From the NCBI GenBank assembly GCA_048270225.1, contig JBLWTG010000004.1, positions 186,001 through 250,000 on the forward strand: DNA of 64,000 nucleotides. The letters run 5' to 3'. This document shows, piece after piece, positions 17,722 to 26,708 of this stretch (position 1 is its first letter; each line of letters opens with the position of its first letter). The position numbers were made by a program, and so were the translations under genes. The notes below the pieces were generated by a model. That model saw only the letters and a list, made by a program, of their open reading frames with translations. It searched no databases and was not told the origin of the DNA. Source of the DNA: Allopusillimonas sp048270225. GTDB taxonomy: Bacteria; Pseudomonadota; Gammaproteobacteria; Burkholderiales; Burkholderiaceae_B.

Positions 17722-18129
17722 ATGCCGCCGATTCGCAAGGAATGCCCTCCGGGCGCCTGTATATGCGCCCGTGAACAGCTGCTCTCTCAAGAGGGTGGCG
17801 ACACGCGGGTGCTGTTGCTGACGCGCGAAGAAGAGCAAAAACTGCTGTCCAGGTTGGAGCGTATATCCTCACTCGCCGATTTGCGGCATATGCAGGCCCG
17901 GCTTTACGATCAGTTGGGCGTGGTCCTGCATGTGCAGCCGGGGCCCAACGAAGTGCGCACCGTCATGGGCCTGCAGATCGAGGTCGAGGAACGGCCCGGT
18001 CTGTGCCGCAAGGTACGCAAATCGATTCCTACAGCCATAAGGCGCTGCCTGGAAGCCAACCTGGACATCGTCTTCGAGATGCTGAACGAGAACGATCTGT
18101 TTGGCATGAGTCAGAACGATACGCCCTGA
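17722..18129 (+). CDS. Conserved hypothetical protein with CPPGACIC motif
   Basis: 135 residues, no signal or membrane segment. The N-terminus has Cys8, Cys13 and Cys15 in CPPGACIC; the middle is a charged helix (TREEEQKLLSRLERI) followed by a GPNEVRTV strand, and the end is LCRKVRKSIPTAIRRCLE. Proteins with this N-terminal motif recur, as far as I remember, in Bordetella, Achromobacter and relatives without assigned function. The Cys arrangement might bind metal. It converges on the DUF218 gene with an 8-bp gap. Confidence 0.75.
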   Translation: MPPIRKECPPGACICAREQLLSQEGGDTRVLLLTREEEQKLLSRLERISSLADLRHMQARLYDQLGVVLHVQPGPNEVRTVMGLQIEVEERPGLCRKVRKSIPTAIRRCLEANLDIVFEMLNENDLFGMSQNDTP

Positions 18130-18137
18130 GGTCGTGA

Positions 18138-18911
18138 TCAGTCAGCGATGCGGTACCACAGCGCGCCTATCCATTCATGCAACACAGTGTTCGCTTCGGT
18201 CATGCCATCCATCTTGGGAAGGTACTGCAGCAGATTGTCCAGCGGCGGCGGCTGAAAGGCCGTCGGCGCCGGAATCACCGTGAAGCCAACGCGCCGGTAA
18301 CTGGCAATGGCGCGCTTCATGTGCGAGGCGCTCGAGACCAGCAATATCGTGTGTATGCCTTCGGGGTTGAGCATGTCCCAGGAGTACTGCGCGTTCTCGG
18401 CCGTATTTTCTGAGCGGCCCTCCACCCATTGCACCGGCGTATCAAAAAATTCCTGCAGATCGTTGGCCATGGTTTGTCCCGACGATTCGCCATCGACCGG
18501 CACGCCGCCGGATACCAGAATGGGCAAGCCTGTGCGCTTGTGCAGATAGGCGCCGTAACGGATTCTGAGTAGGCTGGACTCGGCCGTGGTATTGGCGCCG
18601 CCAAATTCGGGCTGGTTATACAGAATCCCGCCAGCCAGCACAACAATGGCTTGCGCGTCGCGCGCGGCGCCCCGGTCCAGCGCGGCGGGTGTGAGCGCTG
18701 GCACATCCTCGAGCGCGCTCAGCATTTTGTGGGACACCGCCGGCATGGAGATGACAAAAACGACAACGACGCTGGCGAGAATGATGCCGATGCCTGTGCG
18801 GCGATAGCCGCGCCAGATCAGCAGGCAGCTTAACACCAGCAGGAGCAGAAGATTGCCCGGAAAAAGCAGCGCCATGGAAATGGCTTTGGAGGCGATCAGG
18901 GAGGGTGACAT
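18138..18911 (-). CDS. YdcF/ElyC/SanA-like DUF218 membrane protein
   Basis: About 257 residues. Two N-terminal membrane segments (MALLFPGNLLLLLVLSCLL and GIILASVVVVFVISMPAV) precede a DUF218 domain marked by AIVVLAGGI, LPILVSGG, VEGRSENTAENA and LLVSSASHMKRA. In E. coli ElyC is linked to cell-envelope integrity and undecaprenyl-phosphate handling; SanA to vancomycin sensitivity. An upstream in-frame start at 18968 is possible, but ATG 18911 gives the usual short cytoplasmic N-terminus. Confidence 0.82.
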   Translation of the reverse strand: MSPSLIASKAISMALLFPGNLLLLLVLSCLLIWRGYRRTGIGIILASVVVVFVISMPAVSHKMLSALEDVPALTPAALDRGAARDAQAIVVLAGGILYNQPEFGGANTTAESSLLRIRYGAYLHKRTGLPILVSGGVPVDGESSGQTMANDLQEFFDTPVQWVEGRSENTAENAQYSWDMLNPEGIHTILLVSSASHMKRAIASYRRVGFTVIPAPTAFQPPPLDNLLQYLPKMDGMTEANTVLHEWIGALWYRIAD

Positions 18912-19024
18912 GGGACCAGGAAGCCTGTGAACGGATTGTGAGCATTTTAAGCGCAGCGCATCGCGCACGGACGCCTTGTTTGACGGCAGATCACTCCATA
19001 GACTGCGAAAATGGTCCGGTGAGC

Positions 19025-19690
19025 TTAGGCGGCGTCCTCAATCACAATCCCCCACCAGCCCAGTGTTTGCCTGAGGTGCTTGCGTACCGCCAGCATGGCG
19101 TCGTTGGCCGAGCCTTCTAGAATCGCATCGATGATCTGCAAATGCTCTTGCATGGCCGGCACAATGCGATCAGGCAGAAGCGGCCGTGAATGCTGCATGA
19201 TGGAGATTCGGTCGATATTTTCGTCATAGCTGCGCCGCGCCCGCGGGTTGCTTAGTGCATTGGCCAAGGCCATATGCAGTTGCCAGTCGACATCCATGGC
19301 CCTGCGCTGCAGGGCAGGCGTGATGCCGGCCAGGGCGGCCTGGCGAACATCTTCGTGTACGGCGCGCAGTTCGCGCAGCGACGCTGTCGGCGGACGGGAG
19401 GCCAGCATCCGCGCGCCCTCCTGGTCAAAGAGATAGCGCAGATGAAAGCACGATTGCACGATATCGGAGGTGGCCTCCAGTACCAGCACACCGCGCTTTG
19501 GAAGAATCTCCACAAGTCCGATGGCTTCGGCCCTTTTGACAGCCTCGCGCACCGGGGCCATGGGCAGATGCGTTTGCGCGACGAGTTCAGGCATGGAAAC
19601 AAGCTGGCCGGCGCGTACGTGCCCTTGAGACAGTAGGCTTCGAAATGCCTGAAAGGCCTGGTCTGTGAGTGAGAGATGTTGAGTATCCAT
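19025..19690 (-). CDS. GntR-family regulator with FCD ligand domain
   Basis: 221 residues. A GntR winged helix (QAFQAFRSLLSQGHVRAGQLV, LPMAPVREAVKRAEAIGLVEILPKRGVLV) is followed by an FCD domain (HLRYLFDQEGARMLA, DVDWQLHMALANALSNPRA with likely metal ligands Asp and His, HLQIIDAI). FCD members usually sense carboxylates or sugar acids. It is divergent from a C4-dicarboxylate symporter, its likely target. Confidence 0.9.
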   Translation of the reverse strand: MDTQHLSLTDQAFQAFRSLLSQGHVRAGQLVSMPELVAQTHLPMAPVREAVKRAEAIGLVEILPKRGVLVLEATSDIVQSCFHLRYLFDQEGARMLASRPPTASLRELRAVHEDVRQAALAGITPALQRRAMDVDWQLHMALANALSNPRARRSYDENIDRISIMQHSRPLLPDRIVPAMQEHLQIIDAILEGSANDAMLAVRKHLRQTLGWWGIVIEDAA

Positions 19691-19836
19691 GGTACTGATT
19701 ATGCCTCGCTAGCAGTCGGCAGCGCAGTTGCCGATTCAGGATCAATGTTTTCCGCTACTGAAATAAATCCAATGGGGCAGGGTAATCCCTGTTTATGCAG
19801 CGGGCTCAGGCGCGTACGATAGTCAAAAATTCCAAA

Positions 19837-19870
19837 TGACATGTTACCTGAAATGTTAGATGAAATGTCA
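19837..19870. promoter_or_regulatory. Repeated motif in the gntR/dctA-like intergenic region
   Basis: TGACAT (19837-19842) and ATGTCA (19865-19870) form an inverted repeat. Within it TGAAATGTTA (19849-19858) and TGAAATGTCA (19861-19870) are 12 bp apart. It is a plausible GntR operator, although it does not match the TNGTNNNACNA consensus exactly. Confidence 0.4.
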
Positions 19871-19957
19871 AAGGAGTTAACGTTCATTGAAACGGCCGGG
19901 AAGGGGGGGAGAGGCGTCCTATTTCCGGCGACAGCATGTCATTTGAAAGGACAGCAT

Positions 19958-21319
19958 ATGAAACGCGTGTATAAAACATTATTCGGCCAGGTCGTCATTG
20001 CACTCGTACTGGGCATCATCGTAGGCGTCGTCTGGCCCGAGTTCGCCGTGCAGCTCAAGCCGTTCGGCGATGGCTTCATCAAGCTGATCAAGATGATTAT
20101 TGCGCCATTGGTATTCTGCGTAGTGGTGCATGGCATCTGCAGCACCAGCGACATTCGCAAAGTAGGGCGCGTCGGCATCAAGGCGTTGGTCTACTTTGAA
20201 GTGGTCACCACCTTTGCGCTTGCCCTGGGCGTGATATTGGCCTATATATTTTCGCCGGGCCATGGCATGCATGTGGATCCCGCATCGCTGGATGGAGCCG
20301 CCCTGTCGGCTTATACGGGCCGCGCGTCCCAGGCCACGGACACCGTGGGCTTTCTCATGCGCATCATTCCAAGCACTTTTGTCGATGCATTTGCCGGCGG
20401 AGACATTCTGCAAGTCCTGCTGATCGCCGTCATGTTCGGCTTCGCGCTTGCGCTGCTGGGCGATAGAGGACGGCCCGTCGTCAACATGCTGGATGGCCTG
20501 ACGCAGGTGTTCTTCAAACTCATCGGCTTCATCGTCAAGCTGGCGCCGCTCGGCGTCCTGGGCGCGATTGCCTTTACCGTTGGAAAATATGGCGTAAGTA
20601 CGCTGGGCCAGTTGGGTCAACTGGTGGCGCTGTTCTACGTTACCTGCTTTATCTTTGTGGCCGTGGTGCTGGGCTTTATTCTGCGCCTGGCCGGGTTCAA
20701 CATCTTCAAACTGCTGCGCTATCTGCGCGAAGAGCTTCTGGTGGTGTTGGGTACTGCGTCTTCCGATGCAGTCCTGCCGCAGGTCATGCGCAAGCTTGAA
20801 CTGATGGGCGTCAAGAAGTCGACGGTCGGCCTGGTGATCCCAACGGGATACTCCTTCAACCTGGACGGATTTTCAATCTACCTGACACTGGCGGCAGTGT
20901 TCATCGCGCAGGCAACCGATACGCCGCTGTCTTTTGTCGACCTCATGACGATTCTGGCGATTTCCCTGCTGACATCCAAGGGCGCGCATGGTGTGCCTGG
21001 CTCCGCGATCGTCATTCTCGCCGCCACGCTGAGCGCCATTCCTGCAATCCCCGCCATCGGGCTGGTCCTGGTGCTGTCGGTAGACTGGTTTATGGGCATG
21101 GCCCGTGCGCTGACCAATATGGTGGGCAATTGCGTGGGCACCGTAGTCATCGGCGCATGGGAACGCGATATTGACCGCGTTCGTGCGCACGATGTGCTCA
21201 ACGGCGTAATAACTGTCGATCTGGATGCGCCGGACGATGATGCGCAAGACGAAAGTGTTCCGGTGCTGCCGGCGGACGCAACGCAGGCTGCACCCGCCTT
21301 CTCCAAGCAGGTGGCCTGA
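19958..21319 (+). CDS. Dicarboxylate/cation symporter (DAACS family, DctA-like)
   Basis: 453-residue inner-membrane transporter that starts MKRVYKTLFGQVVIALVLGI like DctA. Hallmarks are FIKLIKMIIAPLVFCVVVHGI, the serine-rich re-entrant loop GTASSDAVLPQVM, GYSFNLDGFSIYLTLAAVFIA (the NxDG type motif) and SKGAHGVPGSAIVILAATL. It imports succinate, fumarate or malate with protons or sodium. ATG 19958 is preceded by AAAGGA. The GntR gene is divergent, and an exported lyase able in principle to produce fumarate lies just downstream in the opposite direction. Confidence 0.9.
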   Translation: MKRVYKTLFGQVVIALVLGIIVGVVWPEFAVQLKPFGDGFIKLIKMIIAPLVFCVVVHGICSTSDIRKVGRVGIKALVYFEVVTTFALALGVILAYIFSPGHGMHVDPASLDGAALSAYTGRASQATDTVGFLMRIIPSTFVDAFAGGDILQVLLIAVMFGFALALLGDRGRPVVNMLDGLTQVFFKLIGFIVKLAPLGVLGAIAFTVGKYGVSTLGQLGQLVALFYVTCFIFVAVVLGFILRLAGFNIFKLLRYLREELLVVLGTASSDAVLPQVMRKLELMGVKKSTVGLVIPTGYSFNLDGFSIYLTLAAVFIAQATDTPLSFVDLMTILAISLLTSKGAHGVPGSAIVILAATLSAIPAIPAIGLVLVLSVDWFMGMARALTNMVGNCVGTVVIGAWERDIDRVRAHDVLNGVITVDLDAPDDDAQDESVPVLPADATQAAPAFSKQVA

Positions 21320-21362
21320 ACCGTGCGTGGCAGGTATCCGACTATGGTTTCCGAGCCACGCC

Positions 21363-21383
21363 GGCGCCCGCGGGCGCCTTCTT
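21363..21383. terminator. GC palindrome between convergent genes
   Basis: GGCGCC-CGCG-GGCGCC (21363-21378) is followed by TTCTT. It lies between the convergent symporter and lyase genes. Confidence 0.4.
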
Positions 21384-21414
21384 GCGCTTCACGCCAGGTC
21401 CTTGCGCATAACGC

Positions 21415-22944
21415 TTAGCTCGGCTGCTTGGTCTGACCCGCATCCTGCTTTTGATCCAGCAGCTTGCTGAAGTCGCTGTCCAGCTGCTTGAGCGAATCAT
21501 CAATGGCCTGGTGCCGTTCATCGATCCAGGCCTGCTGGGCGGCCAGGTTTTTTCTGGCTTCGGCAAGCATGCGCTTCATCTCCGCAGGCTGAGGCCCGCC
21601 CGTGGTTGCGCGGTGATTGACAATGGCGACAGGGTCCAGCGTGGTCTTGAAGTCTGCCTCGCTCATGGGCAGTTCCTGAGGATACGGCGTGCCATGCACA
21701 ACTTCTGTATAGATGCGCTGGGCTTGTGCATAAGGGAAGTCCAGCGGCTTGATATCGTGGTTCCTGGCATATTCGACCACTTCCGAGGCGAAGTGATGCC
21801 CGATGCGGAAGGGCAGCTTGTGGTTGCGCATCAGCGAATCGGCCAGCTCCTGGGATGCCGTCCAGTCGCTGTTCAGTTCTTCCAGGGCGCGTTTGGGATC
21901 GACCACCAGCGCCTTCATGACATCGTCCCAGTTCTTCAGCGCCTTGACTGCACTGGCCACCATGGCGCTATTGGTCTTGGCGCTTTTTGGATCGGGCATT
22001 CCCGGCGTGATGTTGTGCGTCTGGAGGACGGGGCCGAACGCCAGCGTCAAGGCCGTGGAAGCACTGCTGCGGGTGCGGTTCAGCAAACCGGGATTGCGCT
22101 TTTGTGGCATGGCGCTGGACACATAGGTGTTGTCGCCGCCTTCGCGCAGCAGAATCCACGGGCGCGACTGCGCATACTGCGTCATCAGGTCTTCAACGAA
22201 GTTGCCGGTATGCAGCGCGATGCTCGTGACGATGGAAGCCGCTTCGACGGGTTCCTCCATGGACGAAATCTGGCTCGCGTCATAGGCATTGTCGACGATG
22301 CGGGGAAAACCCAGATAGTGTGCCATGCGCTCGCGATTCAGCGGCCAGCTCGTGCCATTGAGCACCGTCGTACCCATGGAGGAGCGGTCGATGCGGACAT
22401 AGGCTTCGCGGATGCGCTGGGCATCGCGCTGCAGTCCTGCTGCGTGACCGAGCAGATAATGGCCGTAGCTGTTGGGCTGCGCCGCAACGCCATTCGTATA
22501 GTTCGGCACGATGGTGCCCGCGTTCTTCTCCGCCAGGTCTACCAGCGTGGTCGATGTCTTCTGCAGACGTTGCGCCAGCGCGAGCAGGTCGTCGCGCAAA
22601 ATGGCGGAGCGGAAGGTGGCATGCATGTCCTGGCTTGAGCGGCCAGCATGCAGCAGAGTGATCTCAGGCCCAGCCGCGTCTATCATAAGCGGCTCAAAAG
22701 TGATCACGGTCGACGGGCGCTTGCCGCCCTCCTTGTTGCCGGCATCGATGACTTTTTCTATGCCTGCCGCAAAGCCGGGTGCTTCCGCCTTGTCGATCAG
22801 GCCCTGCTCAGAGTTGATGACCAGGCTGGCCTTATTGATCTCGCCCAGCCAGAAGAACTCGTCTCTTTTCGGTGCTTCTGCGGCTCCTGCCGCGGAATGG
22901 GCGAGCAGGCTCAGGCAAATTGCCGAGAGTATCGGGGCTTTCAT
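21415..22944 (-). CDS. Exported argininosuccinate-lyase-like enzyme (fumarase/aspartase superfamily)
   Basis: 509 residues with a clear Sec signal peptide (MKAPILSAICLSLLAHSAAG, cleavage near AGA-AEA), so it should act in the periplasm. The core has the superfamily's flexible loop signature SSAMPQKRNPG, the TSWPLNR and SSMEEPVEAASI segments and a helical bundle; RSSQDMHATFRSAILRD matches the region carrying the catalytic His/Asn in lyases. The long charged C-terminus (EARKNLAAQQAWIDERHQ) is extra. True argininosuccinate lyase is cytosolic, so arginine synthesis is unlikely. It probably eliminates fumarate from a substituted succinate outside the inner membrane. SD AGGGAGA precedes the ATG. 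Confidence 0.8.
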   Translation of the reverse strand: MKAPILSAICLSLLAHSAAGAAEAPKRDEFFWLGEINKASLVINSEQGLIDKAEAPGFAAGIEKVIDAGNKEGGKRPSTVITFEPLMIDAAGPEITLLHAGRSSQDMHATFRSAILRDDLLALAQRLQKTSTTLVDLAEKNAGTIVPNYTNGVAAQPNSYGHYLLGHAAGLQRDAQRIREAYVRIDRSSMGTTVLNGTSWPLNRERMAHYLGFPRIVDNAYDASQISSMEEPVEAASIVTSIALHTGNFVEDLMTQYAQSRPWILLREGGDNTYVSSAMPQKRNPGLLNRTRSSASTALTLAFGPVLQTHNITPGMPDPKSAKTNSAMVASAVKALKNWDDVMKALVVDPKRALEELNSDWTASQELADSLMRNHKLPFRIGHHFASEVVEYARNHDIKPLDFPYAQAQRIYTEVVHGTPYPQELPMSEADFKTTLDPVAIVNHRATTGGPQPAEMKRMLAEARKNLAAQQAWIDERHQAIDDSLKQLDSDFSKLLDQKQDAGQTKQPS

Positions 22945-23043
22945 GGTGTGTCTCCCTTGTCGTTGGTTTTTAGCGTTTGTGCACTTATTGTATGGGGTGC
23001 GTTGCCGTAATGTCGTTACTTAAATTGACAGGTGAGTGGAGTG

Positions 23044-23673
23044 TTACTCAGCCCGCCGCCACACGCTGGCCAGCCAGGGCTGTTGCGCGCGCGGCAGCCC
23101 GGCCGGTCGGTAATAGTGCTCCAGCTCCTCGAATCCGGCTGCCTGCATCAGCACGCGCCAGCTTTCCAGGTCGTGATAGGACCCATAGCGGGCGCCTTGC
23201 CAGCCTTCCTGGTTCTGTCCGTGCGGATTTGAACTGAACAGCACGCCGCGCGGCTTGAGCGCTGCGCACAGCGCTGCGAGCGTGCCCGGCAGTATCTGGG
23301 CGGGTACATGAAACAGCACGGCATTGGCGAAGATGCCATCGAAGAAGCACGCGGGCAGTGTCAGCTTGAACAAATTCTGCTGCCACACCTCGCAGCCTGA
23401 GTCTGCCCGGGCCATTTCCACAAAGCGTTCCGAACCATCCAGGCCGATGGCGCGATGTCCCAGGGCGCTGAAGGTTTTCAGATCGCGGCCAGGCCCGCAG
23501 CCGACATCCAGCAGGGTATACGGTGGCGCGCCTTCAATATGGCGCAACAGCGCAGCGATATTCTGGCTGACGTCGTGGTCTGCCGTGCCGGCGCGAAAAC
23601 TCACGGCGTTGTCGTTGTAATGCGCCAGCGTCAATTCGCTGATCCTGCGCAAGGTGTCGTCATCGATGGTCAT
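23044..23673 (-). CDS. Class I SAM-dependent methyltransferase
   Basis: 209 residues. SAM motif I is LLDVGCGPGRDLKTF, followed by AIGLDGSERFVEMAR (acidic loop binding the ribose) and motif IV FDGIFANAVLFHVP. This is the Methyltransf_11/25 pattern; substrate unknown. ATG 23673 (MTIDDDTL) fits the family better than upstream in-frame starts. It is divergent from a quinone oxidoreductase gene. Confidence 0.83.
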   Translation of the reverse strand: MTIDDDTLRRISELTLAHYNDNAVSFRAGTADHDVSQNIAALLRHIEGAPPYTLLDVGCGPGRDLKTFSALGHRAIGLDGSERFVEMARADSGCEVWQQNLFKLTLPACFFDGIFANAVLFHVPAQILPGTLAALCAALKPRGVLFSSNPHGQNQEGWQGARYGSYHDLESWRVLMQAAGFEELEHYYRPAGLPRAQQPWLASVWRRAE

Positions 23674-23820
23674 GCATGCTCCATATACATTCGCGTATCG
23701 CCTGCTGCGGCTTTTGCTGGCCAGGGGCGCCTTCCCGCCTGCCGTCATTCTCTTGATAGTAGCGTGATTGGATTGCTTTACTATGTTCCATACCTAAAGA
23801 CAGAGAGGAGCAAAATTTCC

Positions 23821-24801
23821 ATGACAGAAACCCTTGCCGTGCAGCTGACGGAGTTTGGCGCGCCCGACGTCATGCGTCTGGTACCGACGGATCTGCCCGA
23901 TCCCGGCCCTGGCCAGGTACAGATCAGGCAAACCGCCATAGGCTTCAATTATATTGACGTGTACCAGCGCAGCGGCAAATATCCCTTGCCGACGCCCACT
24001 GGCCTGGGGCACGAAGCGGCTGGCGTCATTGTCGCGCTTGGCGAGGGCGTAACAGACCTGCAGGCAGGCGACCGCGTTGTCTATATGAATGCAGGCATAG
24101 GCGCCTACGCCACGCACCGGAATGTGGCGGCAGATCGCCTGGTCAAACTGCCAGAAGGCATCAATGATGACGAAGCCGCGGCAATGTTTTTCAAGGCCAT
24201 GACGGCCCAGTATCTGCTCACCAAAACTTACCCTGTCGGCAAGGATGACATCGTGCTGGTGCACGCCGCCGCTGGCGGCGTGGGGCAGATCCTGAGCGGC
24301 TGGGCCAAAGCATTGGGCGCCACCGTGATCGGCACGGCCGGATCGCCCGAAAAGTGCGCTATTGCCCGCACTGCCGGCTGCGACGTTGCCGTCGATTATT
24401 CACAGTCGGACTGGGTCGCGCAGGTGGTTGCCGCAACGGAAGGCAAGAAGGCCTCAGTCGTCTACGACTCGGTGGGCCAGCATACGTTTCTGGGCTCGCT
24501 CGATTGCACCAGGCCATTCGGACACGTGGTCGTCTTTGGCGCTGCCTCGGGCCCGATTGCGCCATTTGACGTTGAGTTGCTGAACAAGAAGGGTTGTCTT
24601 CACCTCACGCGCCCCTCTGTTTTTCCTCACAACGCAGATCTGGCGACCTTTCGCGCCAATGCCGGGATGGTGTTCGATGCCTGCCGGCAAGGCGTCGTGC
24701 GCGCGCAGATCGGCGCCCGCTTTCCCTTGGCTGACGTTGCGCAGGCGCATATCGCGGCCGAGAGCCGGGCCACTACCGGTGCCATTGTCATCGTGCCCTG
24801 A
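23821..24801 (+). CDS. NADPH:quinone oxidoreductase, zeta-crystallin type
   Basis: 326-residue zinc-independent medium-chain dehydrogenase/reductase. It opens with VQLTEFGAPDVMRLVPTDLPDP, has IGFNYIDVYQRSGKYP and GHEAAGVIVALGEGV, and a Rossmann AAAGGVGQILSGWAKALGA with no structural zinc cysteines. It reduces quinones with NADPH in the cytosol. SD GAGAGGAGC precedes the ATG. Confidence 0.9.
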   Translation: MTETLAVQLTEFGAPDVMRLVPTDLPDPGPGQVQIRQTAIGFNYIDVYQRSGKYPLPTPTGLGHEAAGVIVALGEGVTDLQAGDRVVYMNAGIGAYATHRNVAADRLVKLPEGINDDEAAAMFFKAMTAQYLLTKTYPVGKDDIVLVHAAAGGVGQILSGWAKALGATVIGTAGSPEKCAIARTAGCDVAVDYSQSDWVAQVVAATEGKKASVVYDSVGQHTFLGSLDCTRPFGHVVVFGAASGPIAPFDVELLNKKGCLHLTRPSVFPHNADLATFRANAGMVFDACRQGVVRAQIGARFPLADVAQAHIAAESRATTGAIVIVP

Positions 24802-24824
24802 ACCCGCGAGGCCACCCCAGGTAG

Positions 24825-24850
24825 GCCGGGGCTGGCCCGGCGGCCTATTT
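24825..24850. terminator. Terminator hairpin between convergent genes
   Basis: GCCGGG (24825-24830) pairs with CCCGGC (24836-24841), followed on the plus strand by a short T-rich stretch. It overlaps the last codons of the TRAP permease gene on the minus strand. Confidence 0.5.
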
Positions 24851-26131
24851 TCCCATCATCGTCTCTGGTAGCCAGAGCGCAATCGACGGTACGAACATAA
24901 TCACCAGCAGAACGGCGATCATCAGGCCCACATAAGGCGCCGAGCCGCGAATGATGGGCCCCAGCTTGGCATCGGTGATGGCCTTGATGGTAAACAGATT
25001 CATTCCCACCGGCGGGGTGATCATGGCGATTTCAAGATTGATCACCAGCAGCACCCCGTACCAGATCGGGTTGATGCCCAGGTGCGCCATGGCGGGCAAT
25101 ATGACGGGCATGGTGATCAGAATAATGGCAATGGATTCCAGGAACATGCCCAGCACCATGACCAGCAACATCATGACCAGAATGAAACCGATAGCGCCGA
25201 TATTCATGGCTACCAGCGATTCTACAATCTGCTGCGGAACCCGCATCTTGGTCAATACATGGCTGAATACGCCTGCGCCGGCCAGTATCATGAACAGCAT
25301 GGCTGACAGGCGGCAGGCATCCTGGGCAGACGTCCATATTTCACGCCAGCCCACGGTTTTGTAGATCACGACCGTCACAAAGAGCGCAAGCCAGACGCCG
25401 GCTGCTGCAGCTTCGGTGGCGGTAAAAATACCCAGATACATGCCGCCCAGCACGAACACAGGCAGGGTAATTGCCCAGATCGATTTGCGCAGTGCGGCGC
25501 GCATTTCCTTCAGGGTGGCCCGGGCATCACGCTGGATATGCCGCTGCGCCGTCGAGCACTTGAAAATCGACCAGGCGATAAAGATGCCTGCCATCAGCAC
25601 GCCAGGCAATACCCCAGCAATGAACAATCCCCCGATGGATGTGTCGGTTGTGATGCCGTACAGAATCATGGGGCCTGACGGAGGAATCAGAATCCCGAGC
25701 GTGCCGCCTGCCGCGACGATGCCGTAGGCCATTTTGGGTTCATATCCGTAGCGCAGCATCTGGGGAATCGCAACCGATCCTATGGTCAGCGCGGTGGCGA
25801 CGCTGGAGCCTGAGATCGCCGCAAATACCGTACAGGCCAGAATAGTGGCGATACCCAGCCCGCCAGGCAAATGGCGTGTAAAGGTATAGGCGGCGTCGTA
25901 CAGGTCATCGACGACTTTGCCGCGTATCATGACGTGGGCCATAAAGGCGAATAGCGGGATGGCAACCAGAAGATAACGGTTCAGTTCGCCGAAAATGATG
26001 TCGACGACGGATCCCATGTTCCCCTGCACCAGCAACAGCAGACCGCCGCCGAAAAGCGTCAGCCCCGCAAAAATCGGAATGCCGGTAAACAGCAGCGTCA
26101 GCAGGCCCAGGATGATGACTATCATGATCAT
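24845..26131 (-). CDS. TRAP transporter large permease (DctM type)
   Basis: 428-residue membrane protein with about 12 helices, starting MIMIVIILGLLTLLFTGIPIF. Typical segments are IPLFAFMAHVMIRG, ACTVFAAISGSSVATALTIGS, GIVAAGGTLGILIPPSGPMILYG and NLEIAMITPPVGMNLFTI. It overlaps the small permease by ATGA (26128-26131). An open frame extends upstream to 26368 but is within the small-permease gene and is not used. Confidence 0.93.
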   Translation of the reverse strand: MIMIVIILGLLTLLFTGIPIFAGLTLFGGGLLLLVQGNMGSVVDIIFGELNRYLLVAIPLFAFMAHVMIRGKVVDDLYDAAYTFTRHLPGGLGIATILACTVFAAISGSSVATALTIGSVAIPQMLRYGYEPKMAYGIVAAGGTLGILIPPSGPMILYGITTDTSIGGLFIAGVLPGVLMAGIFIAWSIFKCSTAQRHIQRDARATLKEMRAALRKSIWAITLPVFVLGGMYLGIFTATEAAAAGVWLALFVTVVIYKTVGWREIWTSAQDACRLSAMLFMILAGAGVFSHVLTKMRVPQQIVESLVAMNIGAIGFILVMMLLVMVLGMFLESIAIILITMPVILPAMAHLGINPIWYGVLLVINLEIAMITPPVGMNLFTIKAITDAKLGPIIRGSAPYVGLMIAVLLVIMFVPSIALWLPETMMGK

Positions 26132-26691
26132 GGAGCGCCTCCTGCAACAACTGGGGGGCGGGCAATGCGGATAATGCTGCGCCATAGTATTTCGATGGCG
26201 ACCAGGGCAAGCAACACACCGCCAACAGGCAGGAGCAATTGCAGCATCCAGATCGGCAGCTCCAGCTGTCCGTCGGTCAGACTGCCTATCATGCGCGATA
26301 GCGCCACGGCTTTCCACCCATTGATGATCAACAGGGCGGAGGTGGCGAGTACCGCCAGGCAGGCCCATATCCGGGTCCAGGGCAAGACCCGGGCGGGCAG
26401 CAGGTCGATCAGGATATCGACACCGATATGCCCATTCCTGCGCAATACGTCAGGAGCCGCGAACATGACGATTGCCGTCAGCGAGAAGGCGACCACTTCG
26501 TCGCCGCCCAGCACCGGCGTTGAAAACAGATAACGCAGCAGTACCGCTGCACCCACGATGAGCAGGTCCAGGATCACCAGGAGGGTCGCGATGGCCATGG
26601 TGAAGCCGCACAGCGCTTTGACGAATCGCCCGTAAGCAAGCAGTAGGGCGCCGTCATCGGGCAGCGCCTGAGATAGGGTGTCATTGGACAT
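26128..26691 (-). CDS. TRAP transporter small permease (DctQ type)
   Basis: 187 residues with four helices: CGFTMAIATLLVILDLLIVG, EVVAFSLTAIVMFAA, TRIWACLAVLATSALLI and LLLPVGGVLLALVAIE. The RRNGHIGVDILIDLLP segment between helices 2 and 3 is the family signature. SD GAGGGG precedes the ATG; the binding-protein gene lies 17 bp upstream. Confidence 0.92.
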   Translation of the reverse strand: MSNDTLSQALPDDGALLLAYGRFVKALCGFTMAIATLLVILDLLIVGAAVLLRYLFSTPVLGGDEVVAFSLTAIVMFAAPDVLRRNGHIGVDILIDLLPARVLPWTRIWACLAVLATSALLIINGWKAVALSRMIGSLTDGQLELPIWMLQLLLPVGGVLLALVAIEILWRSIIRIARPPVVAGGAP

Positions 26692-26708
26692 GTTTTCCCC
26701 TCATGCGC

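Noticed and set aside
21451..22638. Plus-strand open frame of 395 codons
   Set aside because: Antisense shadow of the exported lyase; composition is Arg/Gly/Gln-rich and no start context is seen.
26132..26368. Upstream extension of the DctM gene
   Set aside because: It is another frame of the DctQ gene; DctM proteins begin at the membrane helix starting at 26131.
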